Below are positions 27,225-37,000 of a stretch of DNA of 42,743 nucleotides, piece by piece. Each line of letters begins with the position of its first letter. Position 1 is the stretch's first letter. Made by a program: the position numbers and the translations under genes. Source of the DNA: Methylobacillus sp. (GTDB taxonomy: Bacteria; Pseudomonadota; Gammaproteobacteria; Burkholderiales; Methylophilaceae); contig JAITML010000075.1 in the NCBI GenBank assembly GCA_031277395.1, forward strand, positions 1 through 42,743. The letters run 5' to 3'. The notes under the pieces are model-generated. The model ran no database searches. It was not told the DNA's origin and saw only the letters and a program-made list of their open reading frames with translations.

Positions 27225-28306
27225 AGTGCGGAATCGTCGGATTGCCGAATGTCGGCAAATCCACTCTGTTCAACGCCATCACCCGTGCGGGCATTGAAGC
27301 TGCCAATTATCCGTTCTGCACCATAGAACCCAATGTGGGCATTGTGGAAGTGCCGGATGCGCGGCTTGATGCGCTCGCCAAAATCGTCAACCCGCAGAAA
27401 ATCCAGCCTGCCATCGTCGAATTTGTCGATATCGCAGGCTTGGTCGCGGGCGCATCCAAAGGCGAAGGCCTGGGCAACAAATTCCTCGCCAACATCCGCG
27501 AAACCGATGCGATCGCCCACGTCGTGCGCTGTTTCGAAGACGGCAACATCGTGCACGTTGCGGGGAAAATCGATCCGCTCGCCGATGTCGAAGTCATCAA
27601 TACCGAGCTCGCGCTCGCCGACATGGAAACCGTGGAAAAAGCCCTCGCGCGCGAAAACAAAAAAGCCAAATCCGGCGACAAGGAAGCCATCGTTCTATGC
27701 ACGCTGCTGGAAACAGTGCAGAAGCATCTCGATCAGGGTTTACCGGTACGCACACTGGGCTTGGACAAAGACCAGTTGCAACTCATCAAGCCGCTTTGCC
27801 TCATCACCGTGAAACCCGTCATGTACCTCGCCAACGTCGAGGAAAACGGTTTCGAGAAGAACCCGCTGCTCGCTAAAATCGAAGAACTGGCGAAAAAAGA
27901 AGGCGCGCCCGTCGTTGCCATCTGCGCCAAAATCGAATCCGAAATCGCCGACCTCGACGATGCCGACAAAACCATGTTCCTTGAAGAAATGGGACTCGCC
28001 GAACCCGGCCTCAACCGCGTCATCCGCGCCGCCTACAACCTGCTCGGCCTGCAAACCTACTTCACCGCAGGCGTGAAAGAAGTTCGCGCCTGGACCATAC
28101 ATAAGGGCGACACCGCACCGCAAGCCGCCGGCGTAATCCATACCGATTTCGAAAAAGGTTTCATCCGCGCCCAAACCATTCCCTTCGACGACTTCATCGC
28201 CCACCACGGCGAGCATGGCGCCAAAGAAGCCGGAAAAATGCGCGCCGAGGGCAAGGAATATATCGTGCAGGACGGCGATGTAATGAACTTTTTGTTTAGC
28301 TCATAA
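27221..28306 (+). CDS. ychF: Ribosome-binding ATPase YchF
   Basis: YchF is an Obg-family P-loop protein that prefers ATP over GTP, binds ribosomes and takes part in the oxidative stress response. The 361-residue product has G1 GLPNVGKST (7-15), switch region [12 protein letters not shown]3 [19 protein letters not shown] and the altered G4 LANVEENG, which explains ATP preference. The C-terminal TGS domain ends with [13 protein letters not shown]. It is translationally coupled to pth. Confidence 0.96.
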   Translation: MKCGIVGLPNVGKSTLFNAITRAGIEAANYPFCTIEPNVGIVEVPDARLDALAKIVNPQKIQPAIVEFVDIAGLVAGASKGEGLGNKFLANIRETDAIAHVVRCFEDGNIVHVAGKIDPLADVEVINTELALADMETVEKALARENKKAKSGDKEAIVLCTLLETVQKHLDQGLPVRTLGLDKDQLQLIKPLCLITVKPVMYLANVEENGFEKNPLLAKIEELAKKEGAPVVAICAKIESEIADLDDADKTMFLEEMGLAEPGLNRVIRAAYNLLGLQTYFTAGVKEVRAWTIHKGDTAPQAAGVIHTDFEKGFIRAQTIPFDDFIAHHGEHGAKEAGKMRAEGKEYIVQDGDVMNFLFSS

Positions 28307-28317
28307 GCCTCATTTCT

Positions 28318-28346
28318 TTGACATTCCTCCCCCGAAAAAATAAAAT
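28318..28346 (+). promoter_or_regulatory. Near-consensus sigma-70 promoter for tRNA-Met
   Basis: TTGACA (28318-28323), exactly 17 bases, then TAAAAT (28341-28346), followed by a GC-rich discriminator (GGCGG). The tRNA begins 18 bases after the -10. A GC-rich discriminator is typical of stringently controlled stable-RNA promoters. Confidence 0.85.
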
Positions 28347-28364
28347 GGCGGACTTTGCTTTTTT

Positions 28365-28441
28365 GGTGATGTAGCTCAGCCGGTTAGAGCGATGGATTCA
28401 TAATCCATAGGTCGAGGGTTCAAGTCCCCCCATCACCACCA
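28365..28441 (+). tRNA. tRNA with CAT anticodon, probably elongator tRNA-Met
   Basis: Acceptor stem GGTGATG (28365-28371) pairs with CATCACC, followed by discriminator A and an encoded CCA (28439-28441). The anticodon stem ATGGA/TCCAT encloses CAT at 28399-28401. A paired first acceptor position argues against an initiator tRNA. Elongator Met is likeliest; an Ile tRNA with lysidine-modified CAT cannot be fully excluded by eye. Confidence 0.9.
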
Positions 28442-28447
28442 TCAGAT

Positions 28448-28478
28448 AAAACGGCTCGCAGCAATGCGGGCCGTTTTT
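28448..28478 (+). terminator. Terminator after tRNA-Met
   Basis: AAAACGGC (28448-28455) pairs with GCCGTTTT (28470-28477), with an inner CGCA/TGCG extension, and is followed by T-rich sequence. Confidence 0.85.
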
Positions 28479-28530
28479 GTTTTGCATTGGGCATTTGCGC
28501 GTTATTTGGGACGGGGTTAAGCTTGCAGGC

Positions 28531-30639
28531 ATGAAAGCTTTATTCAACCGGACGCCGAGGCTGGACGGCGTTGATGCAGCAAGCAAGCGCCAGGAAATCC
28601 GCGATTATTTTCATGTGACATTCAACCGTTACGAGCAGTTGTTTGAAACGCTGGCGAGTGACGAGGCGTACTACCGCAAGCCGATTACCTTGCGGCATCC
28701 GCTGATTTTTTATTTTGGCCACACCGCAACGTTTTTCATCAACAAATTAACGCTCGCAGGGTTGGTGACGAAGCGCATCAATCCGGCGTTTGAGTCCATG
28801 TTCGCAATCGGCGTGGATGAGATGAGTTGGGATGATCTCGACGAGACGAATTACGACTGGCCGACCGTCGCGGAGGTACGCGCTTATCGCAACGAGGTGC
28901 GGCGTGTGATTGACGATCTTGTCGCCACGCTGCCGCTGGAATTGCCCATCCATTGGGATCATCCGTGGTGGCCAATTTTGATGGGCATTGAGCACGAGCG
29001 CATCCATCTTGAAACTTCGTCGGTACTGATCCGTCAGCACGCGCTGCATTATGTGAAGCCGCATCCCGACTGGCGCCCCTGTCCACTAAGCGGAGAAGCG
29101 CCGATCAATGAAATGGTGCGGATTCCCGCCGGAAAAATCACACTCGGTAAAACCGACGCGACTTACGGCTGGGATAACGAGTATGGCCACCATGAGGCGG
29201 AGGTGACGGCGTTTCAGGCGGCGCGCTATTTGGTCAGCAATCATGAATTTCTCGAATTTGTCGAAGCGGGCGGCTATGGCGATGACAGCGTTTGGGAGGA
29301 TGAAGGTCGTCAGTGGAAAAATTATGTACGCGCCACGCATCCGACCTTTTGGATTCCCGATGGTAACAACTGGCGTTTGCGCCTCATGACCGAGGAAGTG
29401 CCCATGCGCTGGGATTGGCCGGCGGAGGTCAATTATCACGAGGCCAAGGCATTCTGCAATTGGAAGAAAGTGAAAACCGGTTTGCCGGTGCGATTGCCGA
29501 CCGAAGATGAATGGACGCGCTTGCATGAATTTTCCGGGCTGGCTGAAGTGCCGCATGACCATCGCGCCGAGGCTAATCTGCATCTCGATCACTACGCTTC
29601 ATCCTGCCCCGTGACGCAATTTCGTCATGGCGAATTGTACGATGTGGTCGGCAACGTGTGGCAATGGACGGAGACGCCAATTTACCCGTTTGACGGCTTT
29701 CGCGTGCATCCGCTGTATGACGATTTCACCACGCCCACATTTGATGACCGCCACAATCTCATCAAGGGTGGCTCGTGGATTTCCTGCGGCGACGAGGCAC
29801 TGAAAAGCGCGCGCTACGCCTTTCGCCGTCACTTCTTCCAGCATGCGGGGTTTCGCACCATTGTTTCAGATATCGCACCGCCGGATGCGATCCCTGCATC
29901 GCGCTACGAAACCGACGCTCTGCTGTCGGAATACGCGGAATTTCACTATGGCGACGAATACTTCGGGGTTCCCAATTTTTCGCAGGCGCTTGCCAAAATC
30001 GCGATTGCCGCAATGCAAGGCAAACCCATGCGCCATGCGCTGGATATCGGTTGCGCGGCGGGTCGTGCCACGTTTGAGCTTGCGCGACATTTCGAACGCG
30101 TAACCGGCATCGATTTTTCGGCGCGCTTCATCGGCCTCGGCGTGCAGCTCGCGCAGAATGGCATACTGCGCTATACGCTCAAGGACGAAGGTGAACTGGT
30201 ACTCTACAAGGAACGGCGGCTCGATCAACTCGGGCTGGATGCGATGCGCGACAAGGTGGAATTTTTCCAGGGCGATGCCTGCAATCTCAAGCCACATTTC
30301 ACAGGCTACGATTTCATTCTCGCCGCCAATCTGATCGACCGGCTTTATAGTCCGCGCAAATTTCTCGCGGGCATTCACGAGCGACTCAACCCTGGCGGCG
30401 TGCTTATGATCGCCTCGCCTTACACTTGGCTGGAAGAGCATACACCGCGCGACGAATGGCTGGGCGGTTTCAAGCAAGCGGGTGAAAACATGACTACGCT
30501 GGACGGGCTGAAAGCCGCGTTGAACGGGCATTTCCGGCTTATGGAAAAGCCGCGGGAAGTCCCGTTTGTGATCCGTGAAACGCGGCACAAATTCCAGCAT
30601 TCATTATCCGAAGTCACGCTGTGGGAGCGCATCGCTTGA
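28531..30639 (+). CDS. ovoA: Ovothiol synthase OvoA (5-histidylcysteine sulfoxide synthase and methyltransferase)
   Basis: OvoA is a non-heme iron enzyme that joins cysteine to carbon 5 of histidine with oxygen, giving the sulfoxide intermediate of ovothiol. Its C-terminal domain methylates the imidazole nitrogen. From the ATG at 28531 the product has 702 residues. Domains: DinB-like iron-binding region (about 20-175), with ligands His64 (FYFGHTA) and the HxxxHxE motif H155-H159-E161; a formylglycine-synthase-like fold (about 185-465), ending GGSWISCGDEALKSARYAFR; and a SAM methyltransferase (about 480-702, ALDIGCAAGRATFEL near 500). This three-part layout separates OvoA from EgtB. The next gene overlaps its stop and fits OvoB. 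Confidence 0.93.
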   Translation: MKALFNRTPRLDGVDAASKRQEIRDYFHVTFNRYEQLFETLASDEAYYRKPITLRHPLIFYFGHTATFFINKLTLAGLVTKRINPAFESMFAIGVDEMSWDDLDETNYDWPTVAEVRAYRNEVRRVIDDLVATLPLELPIHWDHPWWPILMGIEHERIHLETSSVLIRQHALHYVKPHPDWRPCPLSGEAPINEMVRIPAGKITLGKTDATYGWDNEYGHHEAEVTAFQAARYLVSNHEFLEFVEAGGYGDDSVWEDEGRQWKNYVRATHPTFWIPDGNNWRLRLMTEEVPMRWDWPAEVNYHEAKAFCNWKKVKTGLPVRLPTEDEWTRLHEFSGLAEVPHDHRAEANLHLDHYASSCPVTQFRHGELYDVVGNVWQWTETPIYPFDGFRVHPLYDDFTTPTFDDRHNLIKGGSWISCGDEALKSARYAFRRHFFQHAGFRTIVSDIAPPDAIPASRYETDALLSEYAEFHYGDEYFGVPNFSQALAKIAIAAMQGKPMRHALDIGCAAGRATFELARHFERVTGIDFSARFIGLGVQLAQNGILRYTLKDEGELVLYKERRLDQLGLDAMRDKVEFFQGDACNLKPHFTGYDFILAANLIDRLYSPRKFLAGIHERLNPGGVLMIASPYTWLEEHTPRDEWLGGFKQAGENMTTLDGLKAALNGHFRLMEKPREVPFVIRETRHKFQHSLSEVTLWERIA

Positions 30640-31799
30640 GCTTCGATTTTGATCGCGAAATTTCGCGGCTTGATTCGCATGCGCTCAAATACACGGCGCG
30701 CCTGAGCATGTTCGGCGACAAGGATGTGCAGCCGATGTGGGTGGCCGATATGGATTTCGCCGCGCCCAAAGTCGTGACAAACGCGCTGATTGAACGCGCC
30801 CGGCATCCCATCTACGGCTACACCCAGACACCCGAAAGCGTTTATGAATCGCTGGTTGACTGGATGCGCGAGCGCCACGGTTGGGCGATACAACGCGAAT
30901 GGATTGTGCTCACGCCCGGCGTTGTGCCGTCAATCAACATGAGTGTGCTTGCGCTCACACAGCCCGGCGACGGCGTGATTGCGCAGCCGCCGGTTTATGC
31001 GCCGCTCTTTTCCGCTGCGACAAAAACGAATAGAACGCTAATTCTGAATCCGTTGCGGTTTGACGGGCAACGCTACGCGATTGATTTTGAACATCTGGAA
31101 TCCTGCGCGGCCAAGGCCAAAATGTTGCTGCTCTGCTCACCGCACAATCCCGTCGGACGAGTGTGGCGCGAAGACGAGTTGAAGCAACTGCTCGCCATTG
31201 CCCGCCGCCATAATCTGACGATCATCTCCGACGAGATTCATGCCGACCTCGTGTACCCGGAATTTCATCATCATACGCTCGCGTCACTCGCAGATAACGC
31301 TGCCGATATCATCACCGCCGTCGCGCCAAGCAAAACGTTCAACATCCCCGGCCTCGGCCTTTCCGCGCTGATTGTTCCCGATGCCGAACGTCGGCAGGCT
31401 ATCATGAAAATACTGGATATGATCCATGTGAATACCGCCAATCCCTTCAGTCTGACTGCGTTTGAAGCCGCCTACCGCGCAGGCGCGCCGTGGCTGGAAG
31501 CATTGCTGGTTTATCTGCACGAAACGCGGGATGAGGCCGCGCGCTTTATCGCGCAACATCTTCCTCGCATCCGCCTCATCGCACCGGAAGCGACTTTTCT
31601 GTTGTGGCTGGATTGCCGCGATCTCGGCATGAATGATGCGGCGCTCAAACATTTCATGGCGCATGATGCCAGGCTGGGATTGTCGCCCGGCTCGCAGTTC
31701 GGCGCGCAAGGCGCAGGCTTTATGCGCATGAATATTGCCGCGCCCCGGCGGGCGGTGATGGATGCGCTGCAACGATTAAGCGCCGCCATTTCAAATTGA
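30636..31799 (+). CDS. ovoB: PLP-dependent C-S lyase, probable OvoB (5-histidylcysteine sulfoxide lyase)
   Basis: This MalY/PatB-type aminotransferase-fold enzyme has 387 residues if it starts at the TTG at 30636, which overlaps the ovoA stop (TTGA); a GTG at 30621 is the alternative. Marks include MWVADMDFAAPK, TPGVVPSINMSV, LLLCSPHNPVGRVW, ISDEIHADLVYP, and SKTFNIPGLG, whose Lys is residue 233 with this start and would bind PLP. In ovothiol synthesis a lyase of this type cleaves the C-S bond of the OvoA product to release the thiol. Coupling to ovoA makes that role likely here. By sequence alone a cystathionine beta-lyase remains possible. Confidence 0.82.
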   Translation: MSFDFDREISRLDSHALKYTARLSMFGDKDVQPMWVADMDFAAPKVVTNALIERARHPIYGYTQTPESVYESLVDWMRERHGWAIQREWIVLTPGVVPSINMSVLALTQPGDGVIAQPPVYAPLFSAATKTNRTLILNPLRFDGQRYAIDFEHLESCAAKAKMLLLCSPHNPVGRVWREDELKQLLAIARRHNLTIISDEIHADLVYPEFHHHTLASLADNAADIITAVAPSKTFNIPGLGLSALIVPDAERRQAIMKILDMIHVNTANPFSLTAFEAAYRAGAPWLEALLVYLHETRDEAARFIAQHLPRIRLIAPEATFLLWLDCRDLGMNDAALKHFMAHDARLGLSPGSQFGAQGAGFMRMNIAAPRRAVMDALQRLSAAISN

Positions 31800-31865
31800 A
31801 AGTTACAGGGGCGTACTTGCCCCTCGCAATCCGCCGGCAAGCTCGGGACAAACGCTGCTTGCTCA

Positions 31866-31886
31866 TTGAAAAATAATTATTTTCAA
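31866..31886. promoter_or_regulatory. AT-rich palindrome upstream of the Rrf2 gene, possible operator
   Basis: TTGAAAA (31866-31872) and TTTTCAA (31880-31886) flank a seven-base centre, and the inner 14 bases AAAATAATTATTTT are a perfect palindrome. A possible -10 TAGAAT lies at 31905-31910, so the palindrome abuts the expected -35 position. Many Rrf2 regulators repress their own gene from such AT-rich sites, hence the suggestion of autoregulation. Confidence 0.5.
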
Positions 31887-31942
31887 CCAGATAAGGTTTT
31901 CAGCTAGAATCGGAAAAAGACAACACTATCCCGAGCTCTTTT

Positions 31943-32434
31943 ATGCTGCTTACGCACACGAGCCAATATGCTATCCAGTCGCTGGTCTATATCGCACTCA
32001 ATGGCGGTGATGGCCCGTTGCTCAGTCGGGAGATCTCGACCAAACTGGGCGCGCCTTCCGCCTATCTTTCCAAAATTCTGCAATTAATGTGCAGAGGCGG
32101 TTTGCTGCAATCACATCGCGGACGACGGGGCGGATTCAGTTTGCGCGATCCCGCAGCCAATCTCAACTTGATGGACATCATCAACATTACCGAAGGCGAG
32201 AATTTCACCACGGAATGCCTGCTCGGCCTCAAACAATGCAGCGACGAAACCGCCTGCCCCATGCATCCGACCTGGAAACCGATCAAGGAACGCATCATAC
32301 AAATGCTGAAAAACCAGACCCTCGCATCCGTGGCCGATGCAGTGCGGGAAGGTAAATACCGCCTTACGGATTTACCCGGCGCGCTTCATCCGGAGATTGA
32401 CGCCACGTACGGTGTTTGCCCGCTTGATTCTTGA
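31943..32434 (+). CDS. Rrf2-family transcriptional regulator with three conserved cysteines
   Basis: This 163-residue DNA-binding regulator has the Rrf2 winged helix at the N-terminus (SQYAIQSLVYIAL, then the recognition region SAYLSKILQLMCRGGLLQSHRGRRGGFSL). Three cysteines follow at 92, 99 and 105 (ECLLGLKQC, then ETACP), spaced C-x6-C-x5-C, where IscR and NsrR carry an iron-sulfur cluster. That spacing differs by one or two residues from IscR (x5, x5) and E. coli NsrR (x4, x5). The tail LKNQTLASVADAVREGKYRL is typical. It lies between ovoAB and the stress kinase srkA, suggesting a redox, iron or NO signal; the targets are not shown by sequence. Confidence 0.85.
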   Translation: MLLTHTSQYAIQSLVYIALNGGDGPLLSREISTKLGAPSAYLSKILQLMCRGGLLQSHRGRRGGFSLRDPAANLNLMDIINITEGENFTTECLLGLKQCSDETACPMHPTWKPIKERIIQMLKNQTLASVADAVREGKYRLTDLPGALHPEIDATYGVCPLDS

Positions 32435-32490
32435 GTTGCCTGAAGCTCATCGCAGGAGAGGGAGTTGGAAGGAGCGTGTAAAATACGCGC

Positions 32491-33483
32491 ATGAACGAAC
32501 ATGCGCCGCCTTACGCCCCGCTCACTCCTGATTTCATCCTGAACGCGCTGGAAAGCATCGGCCTCGCGTGCGACGGTCGCCAGCTCGCGCTCAATAGCTA
32601 CGAAAACCGCGTTTACCAGATCGGGCTTGAAGCTGCGGCGCCGGTCATCGCCAAATTCTACCGCCCGGAACGCTGGAGCGATGCGGCCATCCTCGAAGAG
32701 CACGCCTACACGCAGCAACTGGCTGAGGCCGAGATTCCTGTTGTCGCGCCTCTCGTCATCCACGGCAAAACGCTGCACACGTGCGAAAATTTCCGCTTCG
32801 CCATCTTCCCGCGTCACGGCGGTCGCGCACCCGAACTCAGCGATCCGGAAACGCTGGAATGGCTGGGGCGCTTCATCGGCCGCATCCACGCCGTTGGCGC
32901 ATCCAAAGATTTCCAACACAGGCCGACACTGGATATTCGCAGCTTCGGCGAAGAATCACGTGATTTCCTGTTGAACCACAATCTCATCCCGCCCGATCTG
33001 GAAGCCGCCTACCGCAGCATATCCGACCAGGCATTGGAACATATCGCGCATTGCCACGACCGCGCCGGACAAGTCCGCCACCTGCGATTGCACGGCGACT
33101 GCCACATGGGTAACGTGCTGTGGACGGACGAAGGGCCGCACTTTGTGGATTTCGACGACTGCCGCACCGGCCCCGCGATACAGGACTTATGGATGTTACT
33201 CTCGGGCGAACGCGCCGAGATGACGCGCCAGCTTTCCGATGTGCTCGCAGGCTATGAAGATTTCCGTGAATTTGACCCGCGCGAACTGCACCTGATTGAA
33301 GCACTACGCACCCTGCGCCTCATGCACTATTCCGCCTGGCTCGCCCGCCGCTGGCACGACCCCGCCTTCCCCCGCAACTTCCCCTGGTTCAACACCCAAC
33401 GCTACTGGCAGGATCACATTCTGGAACTACGCGAACAGATCGCGCTGATGCAGGAGGTACCGTTGAGTATTGCTGGCCATTGA
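32491..33483 (+). CDS. srkA: Stress response kinase A (YihE/RdoA family)
   Basis: SrkA is a cytoplasmic aminoglycoside-phosphotransferase-fold Ser/Thr kinase that protects E. coli from stress-induced death. The 330-residue product shows NSYENRVYQIGLE at the nucleotide loop, VIAKFYRPERW with the ATP-binding Lys, the catalytic loop LHGDCHMGNVLW and the metal-binding FVDFDDCRTGPAIQDLWMLL. The N- and C-terminal segments (LTPDFILNALESIG; FPWFNTQRYWQDHI) match the family. It begins 57 bases after the Rrf2 regulator on the same strand and may be co-transcribed. Confidence 0.92.
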   Translation: MNEHAPPYAPLTPDFILNALESIGLACDGRQLALNSYENRVYQIGLEAAAPVIAKFYRPERWSDAAILEEHAYTQQLAEAEIPVVAPLVIHGKTLHTCENFRFAIFPRHGGRAPELSDPETLEWLGRFIGRIHAVGASKDFQHRPTLDIRSFGEESRDFLLNHNLIPPDLEAAYRSISDQALEHIAHCHDRAGQVRHLRLHGDCHMGNVLWTDEGPHFVDFDDCRTGPAIQDLWMLLSGERAEMTRQLSDVLAGYEDFREFDPRELHLIEALRTLRLMHYSAWLARRWHDPAFPRNFPWFNTQRYWQDHILELREQIALMQEVPLSIAGH

Positions 33484-33583
33484 ACCAACAATTAACAATT
33501 CGACGCTACCATCCTCACCCCCCTAAAACAAAAAATGTTCTAGTTGCACAAACTCAAGGATAAGCAAAAATGGACTATGACGA

Positions 33584-33997
33584 TTACCTGCCCCAGCAAT
33601 CCTGCAAAGTCATGCTGGGACTCATGCCGACTGTCCCGCGCACCCCGGCATTGTTGAGCGTCAAACTGCCACATGGATCATTCGCATTGGTGCCGGGGTT
33701 GTTGGGGACAGCGCGAAGTGTGAATCCGGATGGCGAAGTGCTTGCAAAACCTATGATGTATTGATTGTTTTCCACCGCTTGTAGTCCCGGCGGTAGGCTT
33801 GAGGGATAAACGCCCTGCGCGGTTGCTGTACGCTCCATCCATTGCGCGGCGTTGAGCAGTGCCGCACGCGCATCAGCGCGATTGGCGCGCCGGATATGTT
33901 CGTTATAAGCAGGCAATGCAATAGCTGCCAGAATGCCAACAATCACCACTACAATCATCAATTCGACAAGCGTGAAACCTCGTGTAAATTTTCGCAT
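33584..33997 (-). CDS. pilE: Type IV pilin-like protein, PilE type
   Basis: Started at the ATG at 33997, this 137-residue prepilin has a short leader MRKFTRG cleaved before [20 protein letters not shown], with Glu at mature position 5. A helical spine ([20 protein letters not shown]) is followed by a small beta domain. Two cysteines near the C-terminus (DPCGSL and LQDCWGR) probably form the D-region disulfide. As the last gene of a fimT-pilV-pilW-pilX-pilY1 operon it is best read as the minor pilin PilE rather than the major subunit. It follows pilY1 by 21 bases. Confidence 0.88.
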   Translation of the reverse strand: MRKFTRGFTLVELMIVVVIVGILAAIALPAYNEHIRRANRADARAALLNAAQWMERTATAQGVYPSSLPPGLQAVENNQYIIGFASTSPSGFTLRAVPNNPGTNANDPCGSLTLNNAGVRGTVGMSPSMTLQDCWGR

Positions 33998-34018
33998 GTT
34001 CAGTTCCTTTTCCACGCA

Positions 34019-37000
34019 TTATCTGGCGATACGCCATCCGGCACGTCTTCCAGGTTTGACGGGTGCGTTGTTCGTGATAGTCACACCCTTATCACCTACC
34101 CCTGCCATTGTGTTACCGAAACGAATATACGTGTTAACGTCAGTCTGGAAGCGATTGCCTTCGCCTGGAAGATACGTATGAAGAACACCGTCGATAATAA
34201 CGGAAATAGTGCCGTTGGCATAACCGCCGCTATAAATATCAAAGTAATTAAGCGTCACCTTCGCGCCGCTGGCTGTGCTTGCATTACAGCTTTCCAGTTG
34301 GTCATTTGCTGCTGTGGCCACATCGGTTCCACTGTTGCTTGGCTCGGCACTAGCCACGTTCTCCGAATAGAACATCAACGTATTGCCCGCGCCCACCATC
34401 GGATTGGACAATATCTTGGCCATATTGCCATTGGCCTCCTCGGGAATATCATAATACCAGCCATAATAATGACCGAAATTGGGGGCGACACAGTCTGTAC
34501 CAAAGTCTGCAGCGGCTGGTACTGAATTGTCGATCATCTCACAACCATCGGTATTCGTTGTGGATACGCCCACACTGACATCACCAGCAGGGGTCAAAAC
34601 TCCTTCGCCTTGCTCATACAGACAGACGCCATAGCGTGATGCGCCGGTACCTGATCGGCAATCCGAGGGGATGGGTGAGGAATGGAAGTTCGTCGTATTA
34701 CCCTTGTCATAGGCTTTGTCAATATTGGTACCGGAGCCCAGCAAAACCTGGCTGATTTTGCCCATTGTCGCATCCTTCCCGACCACCTCCCGATCAACTG
34801 TAATCAATTCGTCATCATACACGGCATAAATTGAATTCTGGGTCATGCTAAGCTGATCGGCATCAGTCAGATTCTTGCCCGTACCAAACACAACCATATA
34901 GCCACCTCTGGGGTGAGGCACCGCCACTGGGGCGCCGGTAATCGCCTGCGGAATGCCGCCTGGAAACGCCGCTGAAGTGGTGGCAGATACCACCGAAAAC
35001 AGTGGCTCTTTGGAAGTACCACTACCGTTGGCTACCGTCCATTGCCCCGAATCCGAACTGGAAATATTGAACTTCCACAGATTGCCTTCCAAGTCGCCCG
35101 CATACACAAGATCGACCGTCCCATTGCCATCCACATCAATGGGACGCGGCGCACTCAATCCGTTGCCATCAATCTTGCAAGCAGCACCAGTGCTGTCTTC
35201 CACACCATTTTTCACACAAGTTCCGGATATTGTGTATAGCTTCATGTCCGTTGCCAGTGTTTGTATCAACAACACCGGGAAACCGCTGGCGTTGTTATAC
35301 CCATTGCCCATGATGGCGGCCCATTTATATTTATGCGTAGAAGTATCCTGATCGTTAATCTGGACAATCTGCGCCGACTGGGTGGTATCGGCCTGCTCCA
35401 TTACCGGTTGGCTGAACTGGTTGCCTATCATGTCCCACTGCGCTGCCGAGATGCCCTTGGCAAAAGCTGAGTCCTTCTCCGTCGCATCAATCAACACATC
35501 TTTCTGAAACTTGTTTCCCGCTTCTTCAAACGTGGCGGGGTTGGTTACATCCAGCACGAAATAGCCTTTTCCCCCCGCACCCAGTGTATTTACCAACACC
35601 GTGGCCCATTTGCCGGATTCCGTGGAGGTTCCGGTCTGGGCGTCACCGCTGAACGGGCTGCCATCAACCCAAAAGCGATGCGTATATAAAGGCGTTGTGG
35701 TGAATGCCTCCAATTCGGGAAGCAATCCGCGCGGGATATACGCCATCAGCTCGGTACCGGTACCGGGGGTGCTGGATGTGCCGTCCCCCGCATCAAAACC
35801 GTGCAACATGCCATCATTGGCGCCCACATACACCACACTTTTTCTTTTGCTGCCTCCGCTGCTGTACTTGGTAGCAAACGTGGCATAGGTCGTATCCATG
35901 GTGAAACGCGAAGGTTTGCCTACATAGATCACTTGCGAATTGTAGATGTCACCCAGCGGAGCCTGACGTATCGCCATGACCTTGGGGTTGTTCAGAATCG
36001 TGCTGACCAAAGGATCCGTGTTTAACCCGGTGGCTCCACCCCACTGAAAGTTAAGTCCGTCACCGTTGATTCTGTCAGCAGTAAAGATATTACGGCTCGA
36101 TAGAATCGAGGCCGTCCACACAGGTGTGCTGGCGGCGGTGTTGGTATCATTGGCCGAATAAGCCTTTAACGCCCCGCTCCAGCCATGGAGAGTTCCGGTA
36201 ATGGGGTTTCCGTCGCCCCATGTTACAACAGGAGTCATTGATGCAGGCGTTGCATCGCTCTCGTCATAAGCATAACTGGACACATAAGCCATTGTGTTGG
36301 TAGTCAACTCGCTACCTGAGGCCGAAGCCGAGGTAATACTGCCGGGCGCGGTTTGTGTGATAGCGATGCTCAAAATGTCCTGGAAGGCCTGTTGCAATGC
36401 TGTCGCACTGGTAGCGGGGTAAAACCTGCCGCGCCCATTGTAAGCAGCATGGGGCAAATCCATGTTGACGCCTATACTGGACCAACCTGCATTAACATCC
36501 AAAGAGCCAGTATCAGGCCATCTGATGGCCCCGGTTGCGTACTGCGCGAAAAAATTACCGTACGTTGCATCAAAACCATAGGGCAAACAGTAATTTTGAT
36601 TCGCGTTAGGGTTCCCCGGCACCACTTCTTGCCACCTCCCGGCAGGAACATCCGCACCTCCGTTAAGAAGTAGCGTGCCGAATCCAATTGTATAGGTCTG
36701 CATGTGTTGCCATGTGGCAGGATCGTTTTGGGGATTCCAGTAAGGATCATACGTCTGATTTGTGGTTGCAGGCACAGCCATTCCACCGCAAACTGCTGCG
36801 CCAGGGTTTGTATAGGTAAATGTCGTATTCGCAGTAGTCGCCATGGTTGGGGTGGGGTCAACGACACCCGTACCCCTGCCTGTCAAATCGGTGGCCCAGT
36901 AATACATTGCAAAATCCGCATAGGTGCCACCTGTGTTGATATTGGTTCCGCCATCCCAATAAATATGGCGATACGGGTCTGCCGCTGACACATCGTACTG

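Noticed and set aside
31807-31824. AGGGGC/GCCCCT hairpin after ovoB as a terminator
   Set aside because: The stem has only six pairs and no T tract follows, so termination is not supported.
31943-32434. Naming the Rrf2 regulator IscR or NsrR
   Set aside because: The cysteine spacing matches neither exactly and no isc or NO-detoxification genes are nearby.
33570-33764. Small plus-strand frame at the end of pilE ([10 protein letters not shown]...)
   Set aside because: It is antisense to the pilE C-terminus, which has clear pilin features. No homologous family is recognised and its start context is weak.
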